Shown piece by piece: positions 8,751-17,164 of a stretch of DNA of 64,000 nucleotides. Position numbers and translations under genes: made by a program. This stretch comes from Thermoanaerobacter thermocopriae JCM 7501 (GTDB lineage Bacteria > Bacillota > Thermoanaerobacteria > Thermoanaerobacterales > Thermoanaerobacteraceae). The stretch spans positions 38,439 to 102,438 of the forward strand of contig NZ_BAZY01000007.1 in NCBI RefSeq assembly GCF_001310975.1, given 5' to 3'. Below the pieces are notes generated by a model. It had not been told where the DNA came from. It worked only from the letters and a program-made list of their open reading frames with translations, and did no database searches. Each line of letters begins with the position of its first letter. Position 1 is the stretch's first letter.

Positions 8751-9895
8751 CTACTGATATCTTAACCATCCACTAAAAACTTTATTGAGATTTTCAAAAA
8801 AATTTGCTTTTTCTACTGCTTTTTGCGGATATAAGTTAAATGTCTTTATAACCTTGCCATCCTGAGTTATTTTTACAGTGCCTATTGGAACCTCTTTAGC
8901 CAGAGGAGCTAATACAGCATTCTTTAGCTCTACCTCTGTTTTTATATTTTTACCTTCTCCTTTTTTAATAAGTATATACTCATCATCGTGGCATACACCG
9001 CTAACAGTTTCTTTTTTCCCTTTTAAAACTTTAACATTACCAAAACTTTGCCCTTTTGAAGCTATTTTTACGCTTTCATAATTAGCAAATCCATAATCTA
9101 ACAATTTAGCCGTTTCACTAAATCTCGTCTCAGAATCAGGTGCCCCGAACACCACCGCTATTAATCTTGTATCTGCTCTTTTAGCTGTTGCTGCCATACA
9201 ATAAAGTGCTTCCGAAGTAGAACCTGTTTTAATTCCGTCTACTCCTTTATAGCGCCACAATAATTTATTAGTATTTATGAGACTAAATTTCCCATTTCTT
9301 AAAGAATCTAATTTATTGGTCAAATATTTAAATATACTTCATGTTTTACTAATTCTCTTGAAATCATCGCAATATCATATACACTTGTCAAGTGACCTTC
9401 ATCAGGTAGTCCAGTTGCATTTTTAAAAGTAGTATTCTTTGCACCTAATTCTTTAGCCCTTTTATTCATAATTTCAACAAAATTTTCCTCCGTACCCGCA
9501 ATATACTCAGCTAAAGCAACAGAAGCATCATTTGCCGAATTCATCGCTATAGCTTTCATTAAATCATCTACTGTCATTTCCTCACCTATTTCTAAATATA
9601 TTTGTGTACCTCCCATATCAAAAGCATGTTTACTAGTGACAACTTTATCTGTTATTTTTATTTTACCAGAATCTATTGCTTCAATCGCCAGTAAAAGAGT
9701 CATTACCTTGGTAACACTGGCAGGCGGCAATGGCTTATGGCTATCTTTTTCATAAAGAATTTGTCCTGTATTAGCCTCCATCAAAATAGCAGATTTTGCC
9801 TTTAAATTTAAAGTATCAGCATATACTGTAACATCTAAAATAAAAGAAATGGCTATTATCATACTTACTAATAATGTTAAAATTTTTTTAGACAT
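8751..9895 (-). CDS. dacF: D-alanyl-D-alanine carboxypeptidase, DacF/DacB type (frameshifted)
   Basis: A penicillin-binding protein 5-type (S11) enzyme that trims the terminal D-Ala of peptidoglycan stem peptides. It has a signal peptide (residues 1-26), the SxxK motif in PPASVTKVMT, SAN in MNSANDASV and KTG in GIKTGSTSEA, so catalysis should be intact. The C-terminal PBP5-associated domain follows. The frame breaks near 9320 where one G seems missing: the repaired sequence reads NIWTNKLDSLRNGKF, a family-typical stretch. Corrected length is about 381 residues. An SD-sequestering hairpin precedes the start. Confidence 0.93.
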
Positions 9896-9900
9896 AAAAT

Positions 9901-9938
9901 CACCCTCCTCATCACTATTTATTTTGCGCTGGAGGGTG
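9901..9938 (-). promoter_or_regulatory. Hairpin that would sequester the dacF ribosome binding site
   Basis: The ribosome site GGAGGGTG (9901-9908, minus strand), 5 nt before the dacF ATG, is perfectly complementary to CACCCTCC at 9931-9938. The loop is 22 nt and there is no U run after the stem. It could block translation until melted, or be a remnant of a terminator for the gene upstream. Confidence 0.5.
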
Positions 9939-9959
9939 AATATTATACTTTTTTATATT

Positions 9960-10832
9960 TTAAGCCCGAGGGTGAAATTTATTATATACTTCTTTTATTT
10001 TCGATTTTGAAATTAAAGAAAGTAAATTTGTATTTAGATTTGTTTGATAGCCTAACATTTCTTGGACAGCTCTAATATCCGCACCGTTTTGAAGCATATG
10101 TTGCGCAAAAGATTGTCTTAATGTATTTGGAGTAACAGGAAATCCAGGATTAATTTTATCAGTATATTCTCTTATTATTTTCCAACATCCCTGTCTTGTA
10201 AGTTTTTCTCCACGCAAATTTAAAAAAAGAGTATTTTCTCCATTTTTTGCTTTTCTTCCTTTTTCAATATAATTTTTTAAAGCTTCAATTGCATGAGAGC
10301 CTATAGGAATAACTCTTTCTTTATTAGAACGAATAACTACATAACCATAAGATAAATTCACATCTTCTAATTTTAAAGAAATAACTTCAGAGACTTTAAG
10401 TCCTGTAGCATAAAGTAATTCAATAAGAGCCTTATCTCTAAGTCCTTTTTCATCATTCCCAAAGTCTATTGAAAGTAGCATATCTACCTGTTCAACTGTT
10501 AAAGCAGTAGGTGGCTTTTTTTCTACTTTCGGGGTATTAATCATGTATGTTGGGTCTTCTTCTATTTTCTTTTTCATAAATAAATAATGATAAAAGGCTT
10601 TGAGAGAAGAAACATTTCGAGAAACAGTTGCTTGCGATTTACCTTTTTTCTTCAAATAATAAAGATAATTTAGTATTGTCGATTTTTTGACATTATAATA
10701 GTTTATTCCGATTTCTTCAAGATAATTTAAAAATTGCTTTATATCTCTGTTATAAGATTCTAGAGTGTTTTTGGACAGTTTTTTGTTCTTTTTTAAAAAA
10801 TCCAGAAACTCCCCAACCACATTATTTAACAT
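9960..10832 (-). CDS. Tyrosine recombinase-like protein, XerD paralogue lacking catalytic residues
   Basis: The 290-residue protein has full XerC/XerD architecture: an N-terminal SAM-like core-binding domain (residues 1-90) and a C-terminal catalytic-type domain ending in EVYNKFHPRA. The active site is degenerate. The first catalytic Arg is Lys146 (ATGLKVSEV), the beta-hairpin GKG Lys is deleted (RSNKERVIP), the HxxR His is Asn236 with Arg239 kept (NTLRQSF), the second His is Tyr262 and the nucleophilic Tyr is Leu271 (TNLLSLISK). These are substitutions in an unbroken frame, so indel errors do not explain them. It probably binds DNA without cleaving it. It lies where Bacillus has xerD, between spoIIM and dacF. 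Confidence 0.88.
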   Translation of the reverse strand: MLNNVVGEFLDFLKKNKKLSKNTLESYNRDIKQFLNYLEEIGINYYNVKKSTILNYLYYLKKKGKSQATVSRNVSSLKAFYHYLFMKKKIEEDPTYMINTPKVEKKPPTALTVEQVDMLLSIDFGNDEKGLRDKALIELLYATGLKVSEVISLKLEDVNLSYGYVVIRSNKERVIPIGSHAIEALKNYIEKGRKAKNGENTLFLNLRGEKLTRQGCWKIIREYTDKINPGFPVTPNTLRQSFAQHMLQNGADIRAVQEMLGYQTNLNTNLLSLISKSKIKEVYNKFHPRA

Positions 10833-10885
10833 ATTCTTTACCCCTACAATTCATGAATTTTATAATAAAGCATTTAATTATAAAT

Positions 10886-10910
10886 ATTCAACATAAATCG
10901 TCATTTTCCT
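10886..10910 (-). promoter_or_regulatory. Sigma-H-like promoter upstream of the XerD-like gene
   Basis: GAAGGAAAAT (AGGAAAAT at 10903-10910) is separated by 13 nt from GAAT (10886-10889, within GTTGAATAT). Sequence and spacing are the same as at spoIIA and spo0A in this window. It lies between spoIIM and the XerD-like gene, about 54 nt before its ATG. Confidence 0.6.
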
Positions 10911-10914
10911 TCTT

Positions 10915-11538
10915 TTATGGCGAAAAAATCGGTAAAAGCAATATATAGGGTGAAAGATAAGATTCTATTAAGCAACCTATTGATATAACTAAAAACCCTG
11001 CATATACCATAAAAGTATAAGAAACAAATTGTGATACTAACTCTTCAAAATAAAATTTACGATTTTTTAAAAGATATAAAGAAAAATTAATAGCCGTTAT
11101 AGATATAAACAAAATTCCCAACAAGATAAAAACATTTTGAGGTAAAATTCCCATAAATACAAGTAATACCCCTTTTGTCTCAAATTCTTTTATTAAAACT
11201 CCAATAGAAAATCCTAAAATAAAGCCTCTTATCCCCACAAGCAAAAATATAAAAGGAATTCCTATAATTGTAGCCCCTAAAATCCATAAGACAAACACAG
11301 TGACAAAATTATTTAAAAGAGATTGTTTAAAAATTTGGCTAGAATTCAAGTTTACAAATTTTGCAATTTGATAAAATTTTGAGATATACCCTATTATTTG
11401 CTCCATCTGTATATCAGTTAGATTATTAACAGTAAAAGATCCCGCTGCTACTCCTATCATTAATGACATTACAGCTAACACATACAGCAAAAAATTATTT
11501 TTAATATGCAGATGAAGGTTTCCTTTTAAAAACTTCAA
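10915..11538 (-). CDS. spoIIM: Stage II sporulation protein M
   Basis: SpoIIM is a membrane component of the SpoIIDMP engulfment machine that degrades septal peptidoglycan. The 207-residue protein has about five hydrophobic segments (for example LYVLAVMSLMIGVAAGSF and GIPFIFLLVGIRGFILGFSI) and matches the DUF95/SpoIIM pattern GILPQNVFILLGILF. The start is a TTG at 11538 with GGGGG 8 nt before it; that ribosome site lies in one arm of a long inverted repeat. In the classical regulon it is made in the mother cell under sigma-E. Confidence 0.93.
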   Translation of the reverse strand: MKFLKGNLHLHIKNNFLLYVLAVMSLMIGVAAGSFTVNNLTDIQMEQIIGYISKFYQIAKFVNLNSSQIFKQSLLNNFVTVFVLWILGATIIGIPFIFLLVGIRGFILGFSIGVLIKEFETKGVLLVFMGILPQNVFILLGILFISITAINFSLYLLKNRKFYFEELVSQFVSYTFMVYAGFLVISIGCLIESYLSPYILLLPIFSP

Positions 11539-11601
11539 GAATATTGCCCCCTATTTTTATAAAGCTAATTTAAATTTATGAGTCAAAAGGGGACAATATT
11601 C
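11539..11601 (-). promoter_or_regulatory. Inverted repeat covering the spoIIM ribosome binding site
   Basis: GAATATTGCCCCC (11539-11551) and GGGGACAATATTC (11589-11601) pair with one mismatch or G-U pair across a 37-nt loop. The GGGGG that serves as spoIIM ribosome site is buried in the stem. No U run follows on the minus strand, which argues against a simple terminator for the upstream gene. Confidence 0.5.
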
Positions 11602-11603
11602 CT

Positions 11604-12773
11604 TTAAGTTATAGTAACTTTCCCGTATATTCCCCCTCCTCCAGCTGAAACCTCCAATTTCCCTTCTCTTGCCTTTAAAATATTTAGGGCATTAGAAGTT
11701 CCCACTACTTTTTCTAATTCTTCATAAGCTGCCTCATGCAAAGCATACAGTTCACTGCCAAAATAATTTACTAATTTTTCGATAGACTTTTTCCCAATAT
11801 TAGGAATAAATTCTAAAGGGATTTGATAAATATATAAAGGTCTAAAAGAAGGATGGGTAGTATCATAATCTTTAATTTCCTCTACTCTATCCCTTACACC
11901 TAAAACTATATTTGCGCTTCCACATTTTAAGCATTTTTTAACTGGTGGTTTTTCCCTTGCAATATAGCCACAATCCAAGCAAAAAGTTCTATGGTATTTC
12001 CCTAACTTAGGATTTAAACCGTAATTTTTTATAATTTCTCTTCCCTTTTCTCTTTTTATAGCCAGTAAAATCTCCTCAAAATTTGCCTCTTTTATATCAA
12101 AAACATTAAACTCTCTGGCTATTTTTTCTAAGGAATGGGCATCTGAATTGGAAAGAAAAGTTTTGCCTTTTAATTCCTCAATCTGATCCGCCATATCAGA
12201 GTCTGCACTAAGGCCTAATTCTATTCCATAAATAAATTGATTAAAATCTTTAAAGACATATTCAAGTCTATCAGTACAACTGCCATAATAACTTTTAAAA
12301 GGAGTAAAAACATGGGCGGGAATCACAACTCCATTGTATTTTTCGGCGATTTCAACAACCTGCACACTTGTAAGATTTATTCGCTGAGAACTTAAATTTA
12401 TATTTTTTATGTATTTAGAAATTTCTTGAGAAAATAGAGAAATGCTTTCAATATCTTTAAAATAACAAGTTAAGTGGGGAGAGCCCTTTTCTTCTTTACC
12501 AATTTCAATTTCGCAGCCTAAAATCAAAGTAACTTTATTTTTATACCTAAGCCCTCCTTCTTCAAGAGGAAATAATGTTCCTTCTTGTACATATTCTTTT
12601 ATTTCCTCCAAAACAAGAGGAGAGGCAGCATCTACAATTCCCACTATATCAATTCCCTTTAATATACTTTTTTCTAATATATTTAAAACAGTTAAATTCT
12701 TTGAGGTTGCAATTTTTATGGGAGCACCTTTACTCCTTGCAACATGAACATGCAAATCCCCGTAAAATTTCAT
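11604..12773 (-). CDS. Endonuclease Q-like PHP-domain protein (YqxK/TIGR00375 family)
   Basis: The 389-residue protein has a PHP metal-binding barrel: DLHVHVARSKG at residue 6, LGCEIEIG near 98, PAHVFTPFKSYYGS near 157 and SNSDAHSLEKIAREFN near 210. A four-Cys zinc finger follows (CLDCGY and CLKCGS) and a helix-hairpin-helix-like C-terminus (IPNIGKKSIEKLVNYFG). This is the layout of endonuclease Q, which cleaves 5' of deaminated bases such as dU and hypoxanthine. In a thermophile with elevated deamination such repair is plausible. It overlaps nudF by 4 nt. Biochemical activity is inferred from family. Confidence 0.85.
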   Translation of the reverse strand: MKFYGDLHVHVARSKGAPIKIATSKNLTVLNILEKSILKGIDIVGIVDAASPLVLEEIKEYVQEGTLFPLEEGGLRYKNKVTLILGCEIEIGKEEKGSPHLTCYFKDIESISLFSQEISKYIKNINLSSQRINLTSVQVVEIAEKYNGVVIPAHVFTPFKSYYGSCTDRLEYVFKDFNQFIYGIELGLSADSDMADQIEELKGKTFLSNSDAHSLEKIAREFNVFDIKEANFEEILLAIKREKGREIIKNYGLNPKLGKYHRTFCLDCGYIAREKPPVKKCLKCGSANIVLGVRDRVEEIKDYDTTHPSFRPLYIYQIPLEFIPNIGKKSIEKLVNYFGSELYALHEAAYEELEKVVGTSNALNILKAREGKLEVSAGGGGIYGKVTIT

Positions 12774-13309
12774 AGGCTATTCCTCATTTTAAAATAATAT
12801 AAAATTCCAATTATTGTTTTAGAATCTTTTATCTGATTTTGCAAAATCATTTCCCACAATTCCTCTGGAGTATACTCATATACCTCTAAAAATTCGTCCT
12901 CGTCAGGTTGAGCAGTGTATTTTTTTAAATCTTTTGCAAAATACAAATACATTTTTTCATCAGAAAATCCAGGAGTAGTATAAAAAGTAATCAAATGTTT
13001 TATAAAACCTGCTTCATAACCTGTTTCTTCTAATAATTCCCTTTTAGCACAAATCAAAGGTTCTTCGCCTTTTTCTAACTTTCCTGCTGGTATCTCTAAT
13101 AAAGATTCCTCAGCAGGTTTTCTATACTGCTTCACTAACAAAATTTTTTCTTTATCGGTAACTGCTACTATGGATACACCGCCGGGATGCTCAACTATTT
13201 CTCGCGTAGTAACTTTTCCATTAGGCAATTTTACCTCATCTACTCTTAAATTTATTATTTTTCCTTCAAAAATCTTATTGGTACCGACTGTAACTTCTTT
13301 TTGCTTCAA
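12770..13309 (-). CDS. nudF: ADP-ribose pyrophosphatase, NUDIX hydrolase
   Basis: The enzyme hydrolyses ADP-ribose to AMP and ribose 5-phosphate. The Nudix box is complete (GKLEKGEEPLICAKRELLEE then TGY), at about residues 77-99. Upstream GGVSIVAVTDKEKILLVKQYRKPAEE and downstream PGFSDEKMYLYFAKDL match the ADPRase subgroup. Length 179 residues is typical. The ATG at 13309 has AGGAAG 6 nt upstream. The stop overlaps the endonuclease Q gene start. Confidence 0.93.
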   Translation of the reverse strand: MKQKEVTVGTNKIFEGKIINLRVDEVKLPNGKVTTREIVEHPGGVSIVAVTDKEKILLVKQYRKPAEESLLEIPAGKLEKGEEPLICAKRELLEETGYEAGFIKHLITFYTTPGFSDEKMYLYFAKDLKKYTAQPDEDEFLEVYEYTPEELWEMILQNQIKDSKTIIGILYYFKMRNSL

Positions 13310-13379
13310 AACTCATCTTCCTTTCTATGTATATTTTTAGCAATAATTACATAACATACTATAGAAATGAGGTGATAAA

Positions 13380-13499
13380 ATGATTATAATAGGAAACAGT
13401 CTTTATTATGCTGGAAAATTTTCTACTCTATTATTTTTATTAAAGGAACTAAATAAAAGATACAAAACTTTAGGAGAAGTAATCCGTGTCAAGAATTAG
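13380..13499 (+). CDS. Candidate MciZ-like FtsZ inhibitor peptide (39 aa)
   Basis: The only convincing plus-strand coding candidate. An ATG at 13380 has GAGGTG 4-5 nt upstream and encodes 39 residues beginning MIIIGNSLYYAGKF and ending EVIRVKN. From memory of Bacillus subtilis MciZ (40 residues), GK...LKE...I positions align without gaps over about 24 residues (AGKF here with VGKA; LLKELNKRY with KLKEYGRTF). MciZ is made in the mother cell and blocks Z-ring assembly during sporulation. I recall it lying beside nudF in Bacillus, which fits. A sigma-E-like minus-10 (CATACTAT, 13355-13362) precedes it, but a minus-35 at proper spacing is not evident. Confidence 0.5.
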   Translation: MIIIGNSLYYAGKFSTLLFLLKELNKRYKTLGEVIRVKN

Positions 13500-13632
13500 A
13501 CTCATTTAGTTAACATCTTACCCAAGAGAAGCAACTTGACAGAGCAGTTGCTAAACTTAGCGAGACTGAGAGACAAAAGCGAGGCCAGAGGCAAGGATGC
13601 TGGAAGCTGACCCCTGACTCGAAGTAATTAAA
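13500..13632. other. Unexplained GC-richer patch, possible mobile element or RNA remnant
   Basis: The 130 bp between the MciZ candidate and DUF3866 are noticeably richer in G and C than flanking DNA. They contain a perfect hairpin GCAACT...AGTTGC (about 13528-13549). Two plus-strand frames are open through the GC-rich part without starts. No domain is recognisable in either. The end (GGAAGCTGACCCC) vaguely resembles IS200/IS605 right ends. No terminator or riboswitch consensus was recognised. Confidence 0.3.
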
Positions 13633-14709
13633 TCAGCTTTCCAATAATTTAAAAGACACATAAAGGGCTGCAGCTCCACAAGCATTAAAAAAGTCTGGCT
13701 CACTTTCATAGTTTTTTCCCATTGTTGTCAAGTTAAAGTCAGTTTCTTCTATATATTTTCTTATAATTTCAGCTTCAATAAATTCTATTCTATATCGTGA
13801 AAATACAGGATTTGAATTTATCTGCTCTTTTATTATTTTTTCTTTTTCTTCTTCCATTGTAGGAAAAGTCAAAACGCAGGAACTATTACACAGTTCTAAA
13901 ACAGTTATAGTATGGTGACTAATTCCTTGATGCCTATTTCTTTTGTCATTAAATCCAATTCTTGGGATAAGTACAGGATTACCTTCCAATTTATTTACAG
14001 CATCTATTATATAGGCTTGTTCTACTCCTGAAAAACCATACTTAGTTCCCGTACCTACTATTCCTGGCCCCATTGCCACTATAACTACGTCTGTTTGTAA
14101 TACCTCCTTTGCACCTATCAAAGCAGTATAAATATTTACACATTCATAATCTCCTCCAAAAGCATGGCCAATTGTAATTGTATTATCTATTATTCCTCTC
14201 TTTTTAAGTTCAAAAACTGTATTGCTAAAACTTATAGGTAGGCATCCACCATCTGTCATTACATATGTAATTTTAAGGTTAGGATTTGTACTTTTTAGCA
14301 CTAAGGCTACAGGCGCTACCATACTGTGAAGTTCTCCAACTATTACAGGTAAATCTTCTAAACTTTCAAACTCTTCAAAAGCAGTATGATAAGGACTGTT
14401 TTGTTCCTCCATGCTTAGTACATTTATCTGAAAAGGTGTATATCTCAATTTCATAATATGTCCTTTACTTATAGCATCGAATTGAGAATGTCTGAGATTT
14501 GCCATTATAAAATCATATCCACCGGTTCCAAGATTTAAAAGGCGAGCAGTTCGGTTTACATAAACTTTATCTCCTACCTCTATTTTTCCGGTTACATCGT
14601 CATAATTCAAAGCCAGTGCCTTTTCGTCCTCTGACTCAACCTCCACAACAGTTATGCCTTCTCTTTGTGACACAATTTTATTTACTTTAGCTAAATAAAC
14701 GCTAATCAC
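13633..14709 (-). CDS. DUF3866 family protein
   Basis: A 358-residue protein recognisable as DUF3866 by the N-terminal beta-rich part (GDKVYVNRTARLLNLGTGGY) and the core GGCLPISFSN, GHAFGGDYECVN and MGPGIVGTGTKYGFSGVEQ. It is cytoplasmic by appearance, with no signal peptide or membrane segment. Function is unknown. It is separated by 1 nt from the downstream end of the MraY-like gene, and the cluster DUF3866-transferase-GT2-SteB-SteA suggests a linked role in envelope biogenesis. The start at 14709 is GTG or ATG-equivalent (MISVYLAKV), following GGAGAAAG. Confidence 0.8.
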   Translation of the reverse strand: MISVYLAKVNKIVSQREGITVVEVESEDEKALALNYDDVTGKIEVGDKVYVNRTARLLNLGTGGYDFIMANLRHSQFDAISKGHIMKLRYTPFQINVLSMEEQNSPYHTAFEEFESLEDLPVIVGELHSMVAPVALVLKSTNPNLKITYVMTDGGCLPISFSNTVFELKKRGIIDNTITIGHAFGGDYECVNIYTALIGAKEVLQTDVVIVAMGPGIVGTGTKYGFSGVEQAYIIDAVNKLEGNPVLIPRIGFNDKRNRHQGISHHTITVLELCNSSCVLTFPTMEEEKEKIIKEQINSNPVFSRYRIEFIEAEIIRKYIEETDFNLTTMGKNYESEPDFFNACGAAALYVSFKLLES

Positions 14710-14710
14710 G

Positions 14711-15519
14711 TTATCTTTCTCCTTTTCTTCCTAACATGTCGAGATAGTTTAAAACTTTATTTTTTTCGATCAAAGCAGTTAACGAATATTTTTCTGTAAA
14801 AATATGTAATAAAATTAGCAATGTTAATATTATTAACTTGCCGTATAAATCAAAAATAAGGATGCTACTTATTCCTAAAGACATTCCTAAAACATTTGAT
14901 CCGGTATCCCCCATCATTACTTTGGCTTTTAAATCTTCCGGTAAATACACTAAAAGAATCATAGTTAGTAAAACCAAGAAATAGGGTTGAGTTTTGCCTA
15001 TTATTAGAAAAATTAAAGAAATAACCAAAAAAGTCTTCCCAGACCTTCCAGGTCGTAAGTCTACAAGGTTTAAAAAATTAGTAAAAAGTGCTATTATCAA
15101 GGTATCTATTATCAATTCTCCTATATAATTTTTCCAATATTAAAACTTGTAAAAAAAGCAATCAAAACTCCTGATAAAGCTTTTAAACTGCCCGTAGTAG
15201 GCTTTCCTTTTAAAAGCATTGTTATATGACCCTTTAGCCTCTTACATTTTTGTCTCCTAATACATCATCTATAAATCCGGCAAAAGAAATGAGGGATAAA
15301 CTTAACAAAATTACTTCTTGATAATCTATTTTAAGTCCCAATAAATTGAGAAGTATAATTGACACAAATAAAGAAGGTACAAATACAATACCACCACAAA
15401 CAGGTATCATCATTTATAGTTTTCTCTTAAACACAAAGGTTTGCTAATAATACTATAAAAAGCTTTTTTGTTATAACTGTCATTATTAAAGGAGTTAACA
15501 ATATTTTAGTCCAAAACAC
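14711..15519 (-). pseudogene. MraY/WecA-like glycosyl-phosphate transferase (at least four frameshifts)
   Basis: Pieced together across frames this encodes a membrane transferase of the undecaprenyl-phosphate sugar-phosphate transferase family. Diagnostic motifs survive: an early PLCLRENY-like segment, FAGFIDDVLGD (the Asp pair binding magnesium), NFLNLVDLRPGRSGK and MGDTGSNVLGMSLG. The frame breaks near 15441, 15413, 15236 and 15121, each fixable by adding one base. The start is probably GTG at 15519 with AGGTGA upstream. Density of breaks is higher than elsewhere, so either local sequence quality is poor or this copy is a true pseudogene. It lies between the GT2 gene and DUF3866. Confidence 0.7.
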
Positions 15520-15530
15520 TATCTCACCTA

Positions 15531-16216
15531 CTAATCATTGATATCTTTCGAAAGAAACTTATATATTAATACTTTCAGAATATCCCAAAACTGCTTTCCT
15601 CTGTGTAGGAAACCTATTAAGTTTCTGCCTGTAACAGAGTGTGTCATATTCACTTCTACTTCTTTTATTTTGTATCCTTTTTTTAATAGATCTATTGTCA
15701 TCCCAACTTCTATTCCAAAACCTTTATAAAAAGTTTTTAAACTCTCTAAAACATTTTTTTTAAAAGCCTCTGGCCTGACAATACAGATTCAATTTCATAT
15801 CCAGTAAAATATTTTACTCCTTTTCTAGCTAAAGTTTTAACAAAGCCAAATCCAGCTTTTACATTTGTTTTGGGAAACTTTGCAATTGTAACATCTGCTT
15901 CTCCCTCAAGGACAGGCAATATAAGTTTTTTGACTTCTCGCGACGAAAGCCCTACATCAGCATCTAGAAAAACTACAACGTCATTTTTTACATATTTTAA
16001 ACCTTCCTTTAAAGCTGTTCCTTTACCAACATTTCTCTTCATATTGACTATTTTCGCACCTGCTTTTTTTGACTTTTCAGCAGTATTATCAGTTGAGCCA
16101 TCGTTTATTACGATAACTTCATCGACTTCTTCAACATCTTTTAGTCCTTTTATGGTATCAATTATTCTCTCTTCTTCATTGTAAGCAGGTATTAGTACAC
16201 TAACTTTTTTATCCAT
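15531..16216 (-). CDS. Family 2 glycosyltransferase (frameshifted near C-terminus)
   Basis: GT2 enzymes transfer a sugar from a nucleotide donor, here probably to a lipid carrier. The N-terminus SVLIPAYNEEERI, the VINDGSTDNTAE motif and FLDADVGLS (DxD metal site) are intact. The frame stops after SGQRLLKKMF, but adding one G at about 15767 restores SGQRAFKKNVLE, then the conserved TIDLLKKGYKIKEVEVNM and HRGKQFWD to a TAG at 15531. The corrected product is about 228 residues with no strong transmembrane tail. Gap to SteB is 10 nt. It belongs to the SteAB envelope cluster. Confidence 0.88.
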
Positions 16217-16226
16217 CTATCCACCC

Positions 16227-17153
16227 TCACTTTTTAGAATTAGCAGTGGAAGTATGATTAGAATTGTCAGACTTTATAAAAGAATCCGGCATTAAACTCA
16301 TTGCACTTGCCTTCACTCCATAATTGCCTTCTTTACCCTCCATTACCATTATAAGTGACGTTTGACCTATTATATCTTCTACATTGTCTATTGTGGAAAT
16401 ATGCTGTTTTTTATAAGCATCAATATAGGAATATTTAGCATCGCTTTGTTCAACACCTATAATAGGAACATTGAGTAATTTCGCTTGTTTTATTATTGGA
16501 ATATCTATAGAAGCTACATTATTATCTTCATTATTACTTCCTCCAGCTATAATCACAAAATCTGTATTACCTGCAATCCCCGTAAAATCAATATAACCAT
16601 TTGCCTTTAAATAATTAATAAGATCCACATCCTGACCAGTTACAATCGCATTAGCTAATTTCGAAGCTACGAATTCGTTCAGGTGTTTTTCATCTAGTGT
16701 AACTTCATATTTGTTAGAAAGGAAATTGATTAAATTTTCTACTTCCAATTCATTACCAGTATTAAAACTGTTTTTTATAACAGTAATTGACTCAATCGTG
16801 GCTCCTGCTTTTAAAAGAGCGTTCCTCATGCCAGAATATATAAATTCGTTAGTAGTTTCAATAATTGCTACTTTAACTCCACTTAACTTATTATCTATTA
16901 ACTCAGGAAAAATAATTTGATGAAACTGATTGTAATACCCTATCCTTTTATTTAATTCTTGAATAGTGGTTTTCAGATTATCATTTTCTGTTTGTAAATC
17001 TTTGAACTTTTGTTCTAATTCGTTTATAATTGCAGTTTGTTGCTCCGAAAAAACCTTTTGGCCATCTAACATAAAGCCTATAAAAATGCCAATTCCTAAA
17101 GCAACAAAAATAGAAGCAATTGTTAAAACATAGTATTTAATATTTATATTCAT
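16227..17153 (-). CDS. SteB/MctB-like membrane protein (annotated copper transporter family)
   Basis: About 308 residues. The N-terminus has a single transmembrane helix (YVLTIASIFVALGIGIFIGF) followed by a coiled coil (residues about 40-75, rich in E, Q, K and L) and a globular alpha/beta domain. This is the layout of the DUF3186 family, named MctB in mycobacteria and SteB in corynebacteria. SteB is a cell-division partner of SteA. An ATG at 17153 with AGGAGG 6 nt upstream is chosen over an earlier in-frame ATG. It overlaps nothing but follows SteA by 11 nt. The copper-transport label should be treated cautiously; the SteA neighbour favours a division or envelope role. Confidence 0.8.
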   Translation of the reverse strand: MNINIKYYVLTIASIFVALGIGIFIGFMLDGQKVFSEQQTAIINELEQKFKDLQTENDNLKTTIQELNKRIGYYNQFHQIIFPELIDNKLSGVKVAIIETTNEFIYSGMRNALLKAGATIESITVIKNSFNTGNELEVENLINFLSNKYEVTLDEKHLNEFVASKLANAIVTGQDVDLINYLKANGYIDFTGIAGNTDFVIIAGGSNNEDNNVASIDIPIIKQAKLLNVPIIGVEQSDAKYSYIDAYKKQHISTIDNVEDIIGQTSLIMVMEGKEGNYGVKASAMSLMPDSFIKSDNSNHTSTANSKK

Positions 17154-17164
17154 AAAAATCCTCC

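Noticed and set aside
9960..10832. Functional XerD recombinase
   Set aside because: The catalytic Tyr and both His residues are replaced, so recombinase activity is unlikely despite the clear fold.
13329..13362. Full sigma-E promoter for the MciZ candidate
   Set aside because: CATACTAT is a good minus-10, but the nearest minus-35 (GTATATT) is 19 nt away, too far.
13500..13632. Riboswitch (lysine or T-box type) before DUF3866
   Set aside because: The patch lies downstream of nothing on the minus strand but upstream gene order is wrong: it is behind DUF3866, not before it, and no conserved riboswitch blocks were recognised.
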